DNA of 7,369 nt from Chloroflexota bacterium (GTDB lineage Bacteria; Chloroflexota; Limnocylindria; Limnocylindrales; CSP1-4), in contig JAJYJR010000287.1 of the NCBI GenBank assembly GCA_021789355.1, positions 1 through 7,369 on the forward strand, in the 5' to 3' direction. The stretch's first letter is position 1. Every line of letters starts with the position of its first letter. The position numbers were made by a program, and so were the translations under genes. Positions 1 through 6,870 of this stretch are shown here, piece after piece. The notes under the pieces were generated by a model, which did not search any database, was not told the DNA's origin, and was given only the letters and a program-made list of their open reading frames with translations.

Positions 1-334
1 CTTCCGCGACGAACGGACGCTGCGGCCCGTGGAGTACTACAACAAGCTCCCCGACTCGGCCACGGTGGACCTGTGCCTGATCCTGGACCCGATGCTGGCA
101 ACCGGCGGTTCCGCGACCGCTGCCATCGAGGTGCTCAAGCGCTGGGGCGCGGTGCGCATCAAGCTGGTGAACCTGATCGCGGCGCCGGAGGGGGTCCGCG
201 CCGTGACGGAGGCGCACCCCGACGTCGAGATCCACTGCGCGGCGGTGGACCGGCAGCTCAACGAGCGCGGCTACATCCTTCCGGGCCTGGGCGACGCCGG
301 CGACCGGCAGTTCGGGACGGGCCAGGGCGACTGA
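1..334 (+). CDS. upp: Uracil phosphoribosyltransferase, C-terminal half (5' end outside window)
   Basis: Upp joins uracil to PRPP to make UMP plus pyrophosphate, the cytosolic pyrimidine salvage step. The window enters the gene in frame at base 2 and shows its last 110 residues, about half of the usual length near 208. Visible family signatures are [16 protein letters not shown] at the left edge, the PRPP-binding loop [11 protein letters not shown] (about residues 28-38 of the visible part), the AAPEGV segment, and the uracil-binding tail [16 protein letters not shown] just before the stop. These are diagnostic of Upp rather than of other type I phosphoribosyltransferases. A GTG at base 29 lies inside the conserved core and is not a start. 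No frameshift is seen in the visible part. The gene converges with the minus-strand peptidase genes, and its own operon partners lie to the left of the window. Confidence 0.97.
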   Translation, partial: FRDERTLRPVEYYNKLPDSATVDLCLILDPMLATGGSATAAIEVLKRWGAVRIKLVNLIAAPEGVRAVTEAHPDVEIHCAAVDRQLNERGYILPGLGDAGDRQFGTGQGD

Positions 335-641
335 CTGCTCGTCGCTGGGAGTGAGAGCGAATCCCGTCGCGCACTTCTCGAACAATCTGTTCGCCACACT
401 CCGCCCGGAGGCACGCTCATACCGAGTCAGTTCCAAACAGACGGGACTCCCGGGTCACTCGCGGCGCCCAGGCGTCGGAAGGTGAGACGAACCCCGAGCC
501 ACCCTACTCAGCGGCACCAGATGTCCGGTGGGGGATCTCGCGCAGGAGCGGAACATGACCGAGCGGCGCGAACGGATGGTGACCCGAGCGCATCTCCCTG
601 GCACCGAAGCCGCATCTTCTCGCGCTGCTTCCTGACAGGAC
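335..641. other. Convergent intergenic region, no gene seen
   Basis: These 307 bases lie between the 3' ends of upp and the 264-residue peptidase gene. A plus-strand open frame crosses the right half and runs on antisense into the peptidase gene, but its product is an Arg/Ser/Pro-rich composition with no recognisable motif, so I treat it as chance. Two short stems were seen: TCGCT/AGCGA with a 9-base loop at 342-360, just after the upp stop, and TCCT/AGGA at 631-641 beside the peptidase stop. Neither has a T-tract, so neither is called as a terminator. No tRNA-like fold was found. Confidence 0.6.
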
Positions 642-1436
642 TCAGAACTGCAGCGCGAACGCGCCCAGCCCGGGATCGACGGTATCGGTCAGGTGGGCGC
701 TCAGTTCAGAGTCGTCGACGCGGAAGGCGTCGTAGAGCCGGCGGACCGTGGCCTCGCCGCCGGATCGAAAGAGCTCCGCCGCCTCGAGCTGGAGGCGAAA
801 CTGGAACCAGGCGTAGTTCGGGCCGGACATCCCGCTGTACATCCGCTCGAACTCGTCGCGGGTCCGGTATTCGAAGGCCGTGGCCGGCGCCCGGGCCGCG
901 ACGCGCGGCAACGTCAGCAGGGTCTCCAGCGCGGCCGGCTCGCGCCGCTCGACGTAGGCGTGCAGGCAGAGGTTGGCGAAGAACTCCTGGAGCCAGAGCC
1001 GGGGGAAGATGACCCGGCCCTCGTGGAAGTGGAAGAGGTGCGCCACCTCGTGCACCGCGATGAGGTCGAAGAAGGGGGCGAAGGCGAGGCTCCCGTCCGG
1101 CCGCCCGTAGACGGCCGCCAGTTCCGCTCGTCCTGCCTCGTCGGGCTGCACGCCGAACTCCGCCCAGAAGGGGGCCTCGGCGCCTGCCACCACGAGCGTG
1201 CCATGGTCGGCGTTCGGCAACCCGTAGAGCTGGATGTCGGTGCGGCTGCCCCAATCCGCCTCGTTCAAGACCAGCACCTGCGCCTCGGGTCGCAGGTCGA
1301 GCAGGCCCGCTAGATACGTGTACGAGCCGGCGGCGCGCCGGCCGATCTCGACGGCGCGCGCCTCGAGGCCGGCGCTGGCAAACGTGGGCAGCTCACCCGG
1401 CACCGGCACGAGGCCCTTGCGAAGGTCGGTGTCCAT
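642..1436 (-). CDS. Uncharacterised zincin-type metallopeptidase-like protein (HEVAH motif)
   Basis: This is a 264-residue protein of unknown substrate. A zinc site is visible: HEVAH at residues 129-133 (His129, Glu130 and His133 as two ligands and the general base) and Glu151 in WLQEFFANLCLHAYV as the likely third ligand. The spacing HExxH-x17-E is close to the HExxH-x18-E of M1-type gluzincins, and WLxE(F/G) also echoes that group. Outside this the protein has no M1 architecture and is far shorter. The blocks DLIAVHEVAHLFHFHEG, FPRLWLQEFFANLCLHAYV and GPNYAWFQFRLQLEA look conserved, in line with a family of unnamed bacterial proteins that I recall only loosely. No signal peptide or membrane helix is seen, so a cytosolic place is likely. 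The ATG start is supported by AGGGGAG seven bases upstream (1444-1450). It lies 60 bases downstream of the M49-like gene on the same strand and is probably cotranscribed with it. Enzymatic activity is inferred, not shown. Confidence 0.85.
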   Translation of the reverse strand: MDTDLRKGLVPVPGELPTFASAGLEARAVEIGRRAAGSYTYLAGLLDLRPEAQVLVLNEADWGSRTDIQLYGLPNADHGTLVVAGAEAPFWAEFGVQPDEAGRAELAAVYGRPDGSLAFAPFFDLIAVHEVAHLFHFHEGRVIFPRLWLQEFFANLCLHAYVERREPAALETLLTLPRVAARAPATAFEYRTRDEFERMYSGMSGPNYAWFQFRLQLEAAELFRSGGEATVRRLYDAFRVDDSELSAHLTDTVDPGLGAFALQF

Positions 1437-1496
1437 CGTTCGTCTCCCCTGCCCGGCCGCGGACGGCGGCCTCAGAGCGTGTGGACCGGCGCTGGG

Positions 1497-3092
1497 TCAC
1501 GCGACCCGGGGCGGGCCTGACGTCGCGGCAGCGCCGGCGAGCACTTTCATTCCCTGCCGGAAGATGAATCCCCTCGGAATGTCCGCCGCAGCGAGGCGAT
1601 CGAGGTCGGGCCGTACCGCGTCGTAGGCGGTCTGTGCGGTCTGGAGGAAGGCGGCGGCACCGGCGTGGTCACCGTCGCCCTGGAGCTGCAGGAGCCTTGC
1701 TGCGAGAGCGGCCACGCCCTCGCGCATCCGTGCCGGGTCCACGCGGTACGCGCCCGTCCCTGGGTCACGGCCGACGACGCCGTGGTCGGCGAGGAAGGCA
1801 AACTGGGCGAGGCTCCCACGGGCATGCGCCTCCGAGATGCCCGATTGGGCGTCGCCGACGATGGCAACGAGAAAGGTGACGACGCTGCCCTCCGGGTCGG
1901 CATCCGCCAGCGCCCCCATCTCCTGCAGCGTCGCAATCAGGTGGAGGCCCAGGCTGTCGGCCTTGGCTTCCTCGATGGCCGGGTGCAGCTCCCGGAGGGC
2001 ACCGCGCACCGTCCCCCGCCCATCGAGTGTGTGCTTGACGCCCAGGCCGTGCGCGACCTCGTGGAGCAGGATCCGCTGGAAGTACGCGTCGAAGGTGTAG
2101 CACGTCCGCTGATCCGGCGCGCACACAAGGTCGGCCCTGAAGCGATTGCCCGTGTCGAAGGCGGTCCGCATCACGTTCCTGAGCTGCAGGCGCCGCGTCC
2201 CCCTGGCGAGCTGGACCTCCTCGTCGTTGGGGAGGTTGATCGCGGCAGGTGTGTCCGCACGCGCAAAGCCGGCCACGAAGACCGCGTCGTAGGCATTCAG
2301 ATCGGAGTCGCTCCCGGGCATCTCCTGCTTGTACACGTCGGGCACGGGGAGCCTGCGCTGGAGCTCGGGCAGGAGCGCCGCGAGCCGGCCCAGGCGGGCG
2401 CTCCAGGCGCGGTCCTTGAGGAGCACGACGCCCTCGTGGGCGGCCTTGATGCCGACGAGGCCATCCTCGTATTGCTCGATGGGACCGATGACGATGTCGA
2501 TCCCGTTCTCCTTCATGTCGAGCCAGGCGAGATCGCTCGCCCGGTAGTCATCGTCGAGGAGCGCGGCGGCGCGCAACTCCAGGTACCGCCGGAGTCCCGG
2601 ATCCTCCGCCAGCTCGGCGGCCTGCCGCAGCTTCTCGGCGGCGCGTCCGAGCGGCGCGGCGAAGGCGACGTGATAGGGGATCGCGACGAGCGCGCCGTGG
2701 CCGTCGCGGCGGACGAGCGTGTACGGGCTGCGGAGCGCGGCTGCCTGCTCGGGCGAGACCCGGCAGGCCGCCTCGAACTCCTCCTTGGTCATGTCGGAGG
2801 GATAGAACCCCGCCCCGGCAGGCTTCGACCCGAACCCCGCGATGAAGGGGACGTTGTCGTCGAGTCTGTCCCAGGGGCCGAAGTGGATCTCGGCCAGGCG
2901 GCGCTGCTCGGGATCGGCGATCGAGGCCAGAAGCGCATCCCGGTCCCCGTACGCCTCCTGCCAGAAGATCGCGTCCATCTCCCGGGCGGCATCGATGAGG
3001 AGCGGCAGCATCGCCTGCTCCTGCGGCGTGAGCTGCGCATACAGCTCGGAGGTGAGGGCGACCTCGACGTAGGCGGACAGGGGGACGGGCAT
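1497..3092 (-). CDS. M49 (dipeptidyl peptidase III)-like zinc peptidase
   Basis: This 531-residue protein is likely a zinc exopeptidase that acts on short peptides in the cytosol. With the ATG start, HEVAH lies at residues 344-348 and EEAKAD at 374-379, giving two His ligands and a Glu ligand in the order known for M49. Classical DPP III has a six-residue HExxxH; this has the five-residue form also known in some bacterial M49 members. Other family-like blocks are AREMDAIFWQEAYGD near 36-50, HFGPWDRLDDNVPF near 70, GFYPSDMTKEEFE near 95-107, and IEQYEDGLVGIKAAHEG near 205-221. Homologues of this branch are sometimes labelled Zn-dependent hydrolase or, misleadingly, NUDIX-associated protein; no NUDIX box is present here. 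No signal peptide is seen. The start is the ATG at 3092, preceded by GAGG with an 8-base gap; an in-frame GTG at 3128 would add 12 residues (MFARPRAHEVRP) with no visible support. It leads the probable two-gene transcript. Family assignment is fairly sure; the substrate is unknown. Confidence 0.9.
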   Translation of the reverse strand: MPVPLSAYVEVALTSELYAQLTPQEQAMLPLLIDAAREMDAIFWQEAYGDRDALLASIADPEQRRLAEIHFGPWDRLDDNVPFIAGFGSKPAGAGFYPSDMTKEEFEAACRVSPEQAAALRSPYTLVRRDGHGALVAIPYHVAFAAPLGRAAEKLRQAAELAEDPGLRRYLELRAAALLDDDYRASDLAWLDMKENGIDIVIGPIEQYEDGLVGIKAAHEGVVLLKDRAWSARLGRLAALLPELQRRLPVPDVYKQEMPGSDSDLNAYDAVFVAGFARADTPAAINLPNDEEVQLARGTRRLQLRNVMRTAFDTGNRFRADLVCAPDQRTCYTFDAYFQRILLHEVAHGLGVKHTLDGRGTVRGALRELHPAIEEAKADSLGLHLIATLQEMGALADADPEGSVVTFLVAIVGDAQSGISEAHARGSLAQFAFLADHGVVGRDPGTGAYRVDPARMREGVAALAARLLQLQGDGDHAGAAAFLQTAQTAYDAVRPDLDRLAAADIPRGFIFRQGMKVLAGAAATSGPPRVA

Positions 3093-3100
3093 CGGTCTGA

Positions 3101-3104
3101 CCTC
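3101..3104 (-). promoter_or_regulatory. Ribosome binding site choosing the ATG start of the M49-like gene
   Basis: On the minus strand GAGG sits 8 bases before the ATG at 3092-3090. It lies inside the 12-codon extension that begins at the alternative GTG (3128), so it favours the shorter 531-residue product. Confidence 0.55.
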
Positions 3105-3128
3105 GTGTGCGCGGGGACGGGCGAACAC

Positions 3129-3424
3129 GGTTGTCGCGGGGACGCGTGGTGCGGTGTGACACCGGCTGGCGGGAGGATGAGCGGATGACGAGGCGCCGTC
3201 AATGGGTTCGGGCCGGGCCTGTGAACGGCCAGCGCAACGTCTCCGTGTCCTAACGCCAGCGGCGCGTGGCGCTGGTCAGGTAAGGGCCCGCCGGGCTCGG
3301 AAATGAGGAGGCAGGCGCCGGGATTGCGGAGTTCTCCCGATGTCTCCAGCCACCCCTTAGCCCGACGCTCTGCTCCATCACAAGTCAGGACGAGCCGAGC
3401 AGAACGAAAGGACAGGGACGGGCG
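3129..3424. other. Divergent intergenic region with presumed promoters both ways
   Basis: This region of about 300 bases lies between the minus-strand peptidase genes and the plus-strand small gene, so it must hold the promoters of both if each is transcribed from here. On the minus strand TTGACG (3202-3197) is five of six bases to a sigma-70 -35 box, but at 17-base spacing the -10 would be CATCCT (3179-3174), which is poor. No convincing plus-strand promoter was seen. An imperfect inverted repeat, CCAGCG/CGCTGG with an 8-base loop, lies at 3256-3275. A plus-strand open frame starting at 3303 runs through the small gene in another frame and looks like a shadow. Confidence 0.45.
3256..3275. 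repeat. Short inverted repeat in the divergent region
   Basis: CCAGCG (3256-3261) and CGCTGG (3270-3275) can pair as a six-base stem around the loop GCGCGTGG. Its place in the middle of the divergent region allows a role as an operator half-site pair or a small hairpin. In DNA this GC-rich, a stem of this size is also expected by chance. Confidence 0.3.
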
Positions 3425-3607
3425 GTGGACACCAACGAGCGCTACGTCATCGTTACAAGGCAGATCGGCGAGCGCCTCGCCGAAGCGGAGCGCGAGCGCA
3501 TCGCTCGCCGGGCGCGCATGCCGAAGGAGCCCGCGTCCACGCGTCGCTGGAGCCTGCGCCGCCTACGGGCGCGCCCAGTGGTCGGCTCAGCGGCCATCAC
3601 CGACTAG
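3425..3607 (+). CDS. Small basic hypothetical protein, 60 residues
   Basis: The function is not recognised. The N-terminal half, MDTNERYVIVTRQIGERLAE followed by AERERIARRAR, should form one strongly charged amphipathic helix, and the C-terminal half is rich in Arg (WSLRRLRARP) and lacks hydrophobic segments. Tiny proteins with a helix ending in an RERLARxAR-like stretch recur in GC-rich actinobacterial and Chloroflexota genomes; this is a memory-based comparison, not a search. The start is GTG at 3425, with AAAGGA at 3407-3412 (12 bases away) and a purine-rich GGGACGGG stretch closer in. It stands alone between the divergent region and the LAL regulator, with about 220 bases after its stop. 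It could bind nucleic acid because of its charge, but there is no motif for that. It could also be a chance frame, though the ordered helix speaks against that. Confidence 0.55.
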   Translation: MDTNERYVIVTRQIGERLAEAERERIARRARMPKEPASTRRWSLRRLRARPVVGSAAITD

Positions 3608-3786
3608 CCTCACGACCGAGAGACCAGTCGCCCGAGGATCGTGCATGAGGGCGATCAGGCGCGCCGGATGGGCGCCGCGTCCCCGCGCGTGGTCCCACGG
3701 GGGCTGCGCTTCGCCACGTCACTTGACCCATCTTGGCCATCGGAGGGGACCCAGGGCTGCGCAGCCCGAGAAACAGCGATCGGCAT

Positions 3787-3792
3787 GAGGAG
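3787..3792 (+). promoter_or_regulatory. Possible ribosome binding site for a TTG start of the LAL regulator
   Basis: GAGGAG lies 9 bases before an in-frame TTG at 3802, which would give a 1017-residue product. It is the only good Shine-Dalgarno match near the 5' end of the gene; the ATGs at 3829 and 3838 have none. It therefore competes with the start used in the gene entry. Confidence 0.3.
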
Positions 3793-3828
3793 CCTGATGA
3801 CTTGTCCGGCAGCGTCGGCAACCACACA

Positions 3829-6800
3829 ATGGCCGCCATGGCCCGGCGAGTGGCGAGCCCGGTCTTCGTCGGCCGGCACGCGGAACTGGAGCGCGTTGCC
3901 GAAGGGCTGCGCGTGGCTGGCGAGGGCCAACCCGCGGCCTTCCTGGTGGGCGGCGAGGCGGGAGCCGGGAAGACGCGCTTCGTGGCGGAGGTCGCGCAGC
4001 GGGCCCGGCAGGCGGGCTTTCGGGTCATCTCCGGTGGCTGCGTCGCGTTCGCCGAGGGAGCCCTCCCGTACGCCCCCATCGTGGAGGCGCTGCGGGGCCT
4101 CCCGGGAGAGCTCTCGCCGGCGGCTCTCGACGCGCTCCTCGGCGCGGGACGCTCCGATCTCGTGCGGCTCATGCCCGTCCTGCAGGAGGCGGAAGTCGAT
4201 CGAGGTGGCGCGGATGCCTCGGCGCAGGGCCGCCTCTTCGAGTTCCTCCTGGCCTTCCTGGGCCGGCTCGCGGCCGAACGGCCGTTACTCTGTGTGGTGG
4301 AAGACCTCCACTGGGCCGATCGCTCCACGCTCGATCTCGTCACGTTCGCCGTGCGCGCGATCCGCGAAGTGCCGATCGTGCTCCTGGCGACGTACCGCAG
4401 CGACGAGCTGCACCGCCGCCATCTCTTGCTGCCCGTCCTCGCCGAGCTCGAACGGAGCGGCCGCATCGAGCGCATCGATCTCGCGCGCCTCGACCGCGTC
4501 GAGCTCGAGACCCAGCTCGCCGGCATCCTCGGCGAGGCGCCTGCGCAAGACCTGGCAGAGCGGATCTGGCGGCGCTCGGGGGGCAACCCCTTCTACGCCG
4601 AGGAGCTCCTGGCGGCCGGGGCAGGCGATCCTCGGGGCACGCTTCCCGACAGCTTGCGCGAGGTCCTCCTGGCCCGCGTGGGCGTGCTCTCGGAGCCGAC
4701 GCAAGAGCTCCTGCGCATTGCCTCCGCGGGAGGCGTCCGCATTGCTGGCCCCCTGCTCGCAGGCGTGAGCGGCACCAGCGAGGAAGACCTGGTTTCCCAC
4801 CTGCGCGAGGCGGTGGAGCGCCAGGTCATCGTCACTCGCGCAGAAGAGCGCGAGGGGTACGCCTTCCGCCACGCGCTCCTCCAGGAGGCGCTGTACGGCG
4901 AGCTCCTTCCCACCGAGCTGACCCGCCTCCACGCCGCCTACGCCGGCGCGCTGAGCATGAGCGCCGACTGGGCCGACCCGGCTGTCGCCGCCGAGCTCGC
5001 GCACCACTGGTCCGCCAGCCACGACCTGCCCCGCGCCCTGGAGGCGTCCATCGCAGCCGGGATTGCCGCCGAGCGGACGTACGCCTTCGCCGAGGCGCAG
5101 GCGCAGTACGAGCGCGCGCTGGAGTGCTGGGAACGGGTCCCGGACGCCGCGAGCCGGGCGGGCCGGGATCGCGCCGCGCTCCACGAGCTGGCCGCCGGCG
5201 CCGCCTCTCACGCCGGAGCGATCGCGCGCGCCACGAGCCACATCCGGAGCGCGCTCGCTCTCGTGGACCCCGAGGTCGACCCCGTGCGGGCGGGCCTGCT
5301 GCACGATCTCCTGGGCCGCTATGCGCGCGAGGCAGGCGAGGGCGAGGCCTCGTTCGCGGCTCATCGCGAGGCAGTCCGGCTCGTCCCCGCCGACCCGCCA
5401 TCGCCAGCGCGCGCTCGTGTCCTCGCCGGGCTGGCGAGACGCCTCATGTACGCCGCGCAGTACGCCGAGTGCGCGGACGTCGCACGTGAAGCGAACGGGG
5501 TGGCTCGCAGAACCGGCGCCCAGGAGGTCGAGGCGAACGCCCTCGCCACGTTGGGGCCGGCTCTGGGACACCTGGGCAACGTCGAGGAGGCGGTGGCTTC
5601 TCTCCGGGACGCGCGTGACCTTGCCCTCGCGATCAACGACCACGAAGGGACGTCCAGGGCGTGGAACAACCTCGCGGCCGTCCTGGACAACGCCGCCCGT
5701 CTCGTCGAAGCGGCCCGTGAGCGGATCGCGGCCGCCGATTGGGCCGACGCGCACGGGTTGGCTCGATCGATGGGCGCCTTTGCCCGCTGCTCGGCGAGTC
5801 TCGACCTGTGGGAGCTCGGGCGCTGGGATGAAGCCCAGCGGGCAGTCGAGCAGGTGCGGCAGGTGAGGCCCGAGGCGGAGATCGAGCTGCTCAGGGAGTG
5901 CGCCAGCGCCCTGCTCAACAGCGGACGCGGGCGCATCGACGCGGCTGTTCGCAGCCTCGCGCACGCTCGCCAGCTCTGGCGTCCGGGTACGCACGCAGAG
6001 CTCGAGCCGCTGCTGCCGTTTGCGGAGGTGCAGCTGTACGTCTGGCGCACTGACCGTGAGGTCGCGCGTCGGGCGGTTGATGCGTCGTTCGAACTGCTGC
6101 ATGGCGGCGATCTCTCCAACGCCTCGGTGTTCTGCGGATACCTCTCGGCGGCGCTGCGGATCGAGGCCGATATCGCGACCACTGCACGTCGCCATCGAGA
6201 CCAAGCCGGCGTGACCGAAGCACAGGAGCGCGGCCGCGCGATCCTCGCTGAGGCGCACTCGCTGGCAGCGTCAATCGAAACCGAGCGAGCGGCCCTCTCC
6301 CTCCGGCCACGCGCCACGCTCGCTCTCTGCGAGGCGGAGTGGTCGCGGTGCGAAGGAGTCTCCGATGCCGGTGTGTGGGCCGAAGCAGCCGCCGCCTGCG
6401 TGGCGGCGAGCCTGCACTACCTGCGTCCCTACGCCCTGTTCCGGCAGGCCGAGGCGACGCTGGCCGAAGGGGGCGATCGAAGTGTGGCCGAGCCGATCCT
6501 CCACGTGGCCCACGCCGCTGCAACGGAAATGGGCGCCGCTCCCCTGCAGGCCGAGATCGAAGGACTGGCACGGCAGGCCAGGCTTCCCCTGGAGGCGCGG
6601 GCGGCCACCCCAGGCCAAGCCGCGCCGCAGCGGGCACCCGCGGACGTCTTTGGCCTGACCCGCCGCGAGCGCGAGGTGCTCGCCCTCCTCGCCGCCGGGC
6701 GCACAAACCGCCAGATCGGCGAAGCCCTCTTCATCAGCGAGAAGACCGCCAGCGTGCACGTCTCGAACATCATGGGAAAGCTCGGGGTGGCCGGCCGCAC

Positions 6801-6855
6801 CGAGGCGGCCGCGCGTGCCTACAAAGAGGGCCTCGTCAAGCAGGTCCCGGATTGA
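3829..6855 (+). CDS. LAL-type (large ATP-binding LuxR-family) transcriptional regulator
   Basis: This is a cytosolic transcription factor of about 1008 residues that uses an ATP-driven switch, sensed through a helical repeat domain, to bind DNA through a C-terminal LuxR/GerE helix-turn-helix. Numbering here is from the ATG at 3829. An AAA/STAND-type ATPase comes first: FVGRHAELE at 13-21, Walker A GGEAGAGKT at 41-49, Walker B VVEDLHWAD at 156-164, a sensor-like LLATYRSDEL at 185-194, then SGGNPFYAEELL near 250-261 and FRHALLQEALY near 346-356. A long Ala/Glu-rich helical region (about 370-930) fits TPR-like repeats. The HTH runs from LTRREREVL at 943 through GRTNRQIGEALFISEKTASVH to KLGVAGRTEAAARA. 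All key ATPase residues look intact. The open frame reaches back to a TTG at 3733; the start could also be TTG 3802 or ATG 3838, and conserved homology begins only near SPVFVGR. The inducer and target genes are unknown; the divergent peptidase genes are one candidate. Confidence 0.95.
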   Translation: MAAMARRVASPVFVGRHAELERVAEGLRVAGEGQPAAFLVGGEAGAGKTRFVAEVAQRARQAGFRVISGGCVAFAEGALPYAPIVEALRGLPGELSPAALDALLGAGRSDLVRLMPVLQEAEVDRGGADASAQGRLFEFLLAFLGRLAAERPLLCVVEDLHWADRSTLDLVTFAVRAIREVPIVLLATYRSDELHRRHLLLPVLAELERSGRIERIDLARLDRVELETQLAGILGEAPAQDLAERIWRRSGGNPFYAEELLAAGAGDPRGTLPDSLREVLLARVGVLSEPTQELLRIASAGGVRIAGPLLAGVSGTSEEDLVSHLREAVERQVIVTRAEEREGYAFRHALLQEALYGELLPTELTRLHAAYAGALSMSADWADPAVAAELAHHWSASHDLPRALEASIAAGIAAERTYAFAEAQAQYERALECWERVPDAASRAGRDRAALHELAAGAASHAGAIARATSHIRSALALVDPEVDPVRAGLLHDLLGRYAREAGEGEASFAAHREAVRLVPADPPSPARARVLAGLARRLMYAAQYAECADVAREANGVARRTGAQEVEANALATLGPALGHLGNVEEAVASLRDARDLALAINDHEGTSRAWNNLAAVLDNAARLVEAARERIAAADWADAHGLARSMGAFARCSASLDLWELGRWDEAQRAVEQVRQVRPEAEIELLRECASALLNSGRGRIDAAVRSLAHARQLWRPGTHAELEPLLPFAEVQLYVWRTDREVARRAVDASFELLHGGDLSNASVFCGYLSAALRIEADIATTARRHRDQAGVTEAQERGRAILAEAHSLAASIETERAALSLRPRATLALCEAEWSRCEGVSDAGVWAEAAAACVAASLHYLRPYALFRQAEATLAEGGDRSVAEPILHVAHAAATEMGAAPLQAEIEGLARQARLPLEARAATPGQAAPQRAPADVFGLTRREREVLALLAAGRTNRQIGEALFISEKTASVHVSNIMGKLGVAGRTEAAARAYKEGLVKQVPD
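6655..6843 (+). other. LuxR/GerE helix-turn-helix domain within the LAL regulator
   Basis: The last 66 codons of the regulator encode the DNA-binding domain. It opens with LTRREREVLALLAAGRTNRQ, a standard first pair of helices, and continues with IGEALFISEKTASVHVSNIM, where SEKTASVHVSNI is the recognition helix, and ends in KLGVAGRTEAAARA. No residue of the usual pattern is missing. Confidence 0.9.
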
Positions 6856-6870
6856 GGTCGCCGCGACCTC
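6854..6870 (+). terminator. Hairpin at the stop of the LAL regulator, possible terminator
   Basis: GAGGTCG (6854-6860) pairs perfectly with CGACCTC (6864-6870) across a three-base CCG loop. The stem begins inside the TGA stop codon. No T-run follows (the next bases are CTCGTATCGA), so this is not a standard intrinsic terminator; it may protect the 3' end of the message or weakly terminate it. Confidence 0.4.

Noticed and set aside
342..360. Stem TCGCT/AGCGA after the upp stop as a terminator
   Set aside because: Five base pairs with a nine-base loop and no T-tract is within chance for this composition.
693..1313. A 206-codon plus-strand frame opposite the 264-residue peptidase gene
   Set aside because: It is antisense to the HEVAH-containing frame and has a Glu/Val/Arg-rich, motif-free product. 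The minus frame has the ribosome site and conserved blocks.
1665..3188. A 507-codon plus-strand open frame opposite the M49-like gene
   Set aside because: It is antisense to a clearly conserved protein with intact catalytic motifs, and its Arg/Gly/Val/Glu-rich product shows no motif. Long antisense frames are normal in DNA with strong third-position G/C bias.
3174..3202. Minus-strand sigma-70 promoter TTGACG-17-CATCCT for the peptidase genes
   Set aside because: The -35 box is good but the -10 matches only three of six bases, so it was mentioned in the region entry and not called as a promoter.
3802..3830. Promoter-like TTGTCC-17-CACAAT before the regulator
   Set aside because: The -10 would overlap the ATG at 3829 and both boxes are only four of six matches.
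4285..6258. A 657-codon minus-strand open frame opposite the LAL regulator
   Set aside because: It is a shadow of the regulator's coding bias. The product is low-complexity Arg/Gly/Ala/Val/Leu with no domain, while the plus-strand frame carries Walker A, Walker B and the HTH.
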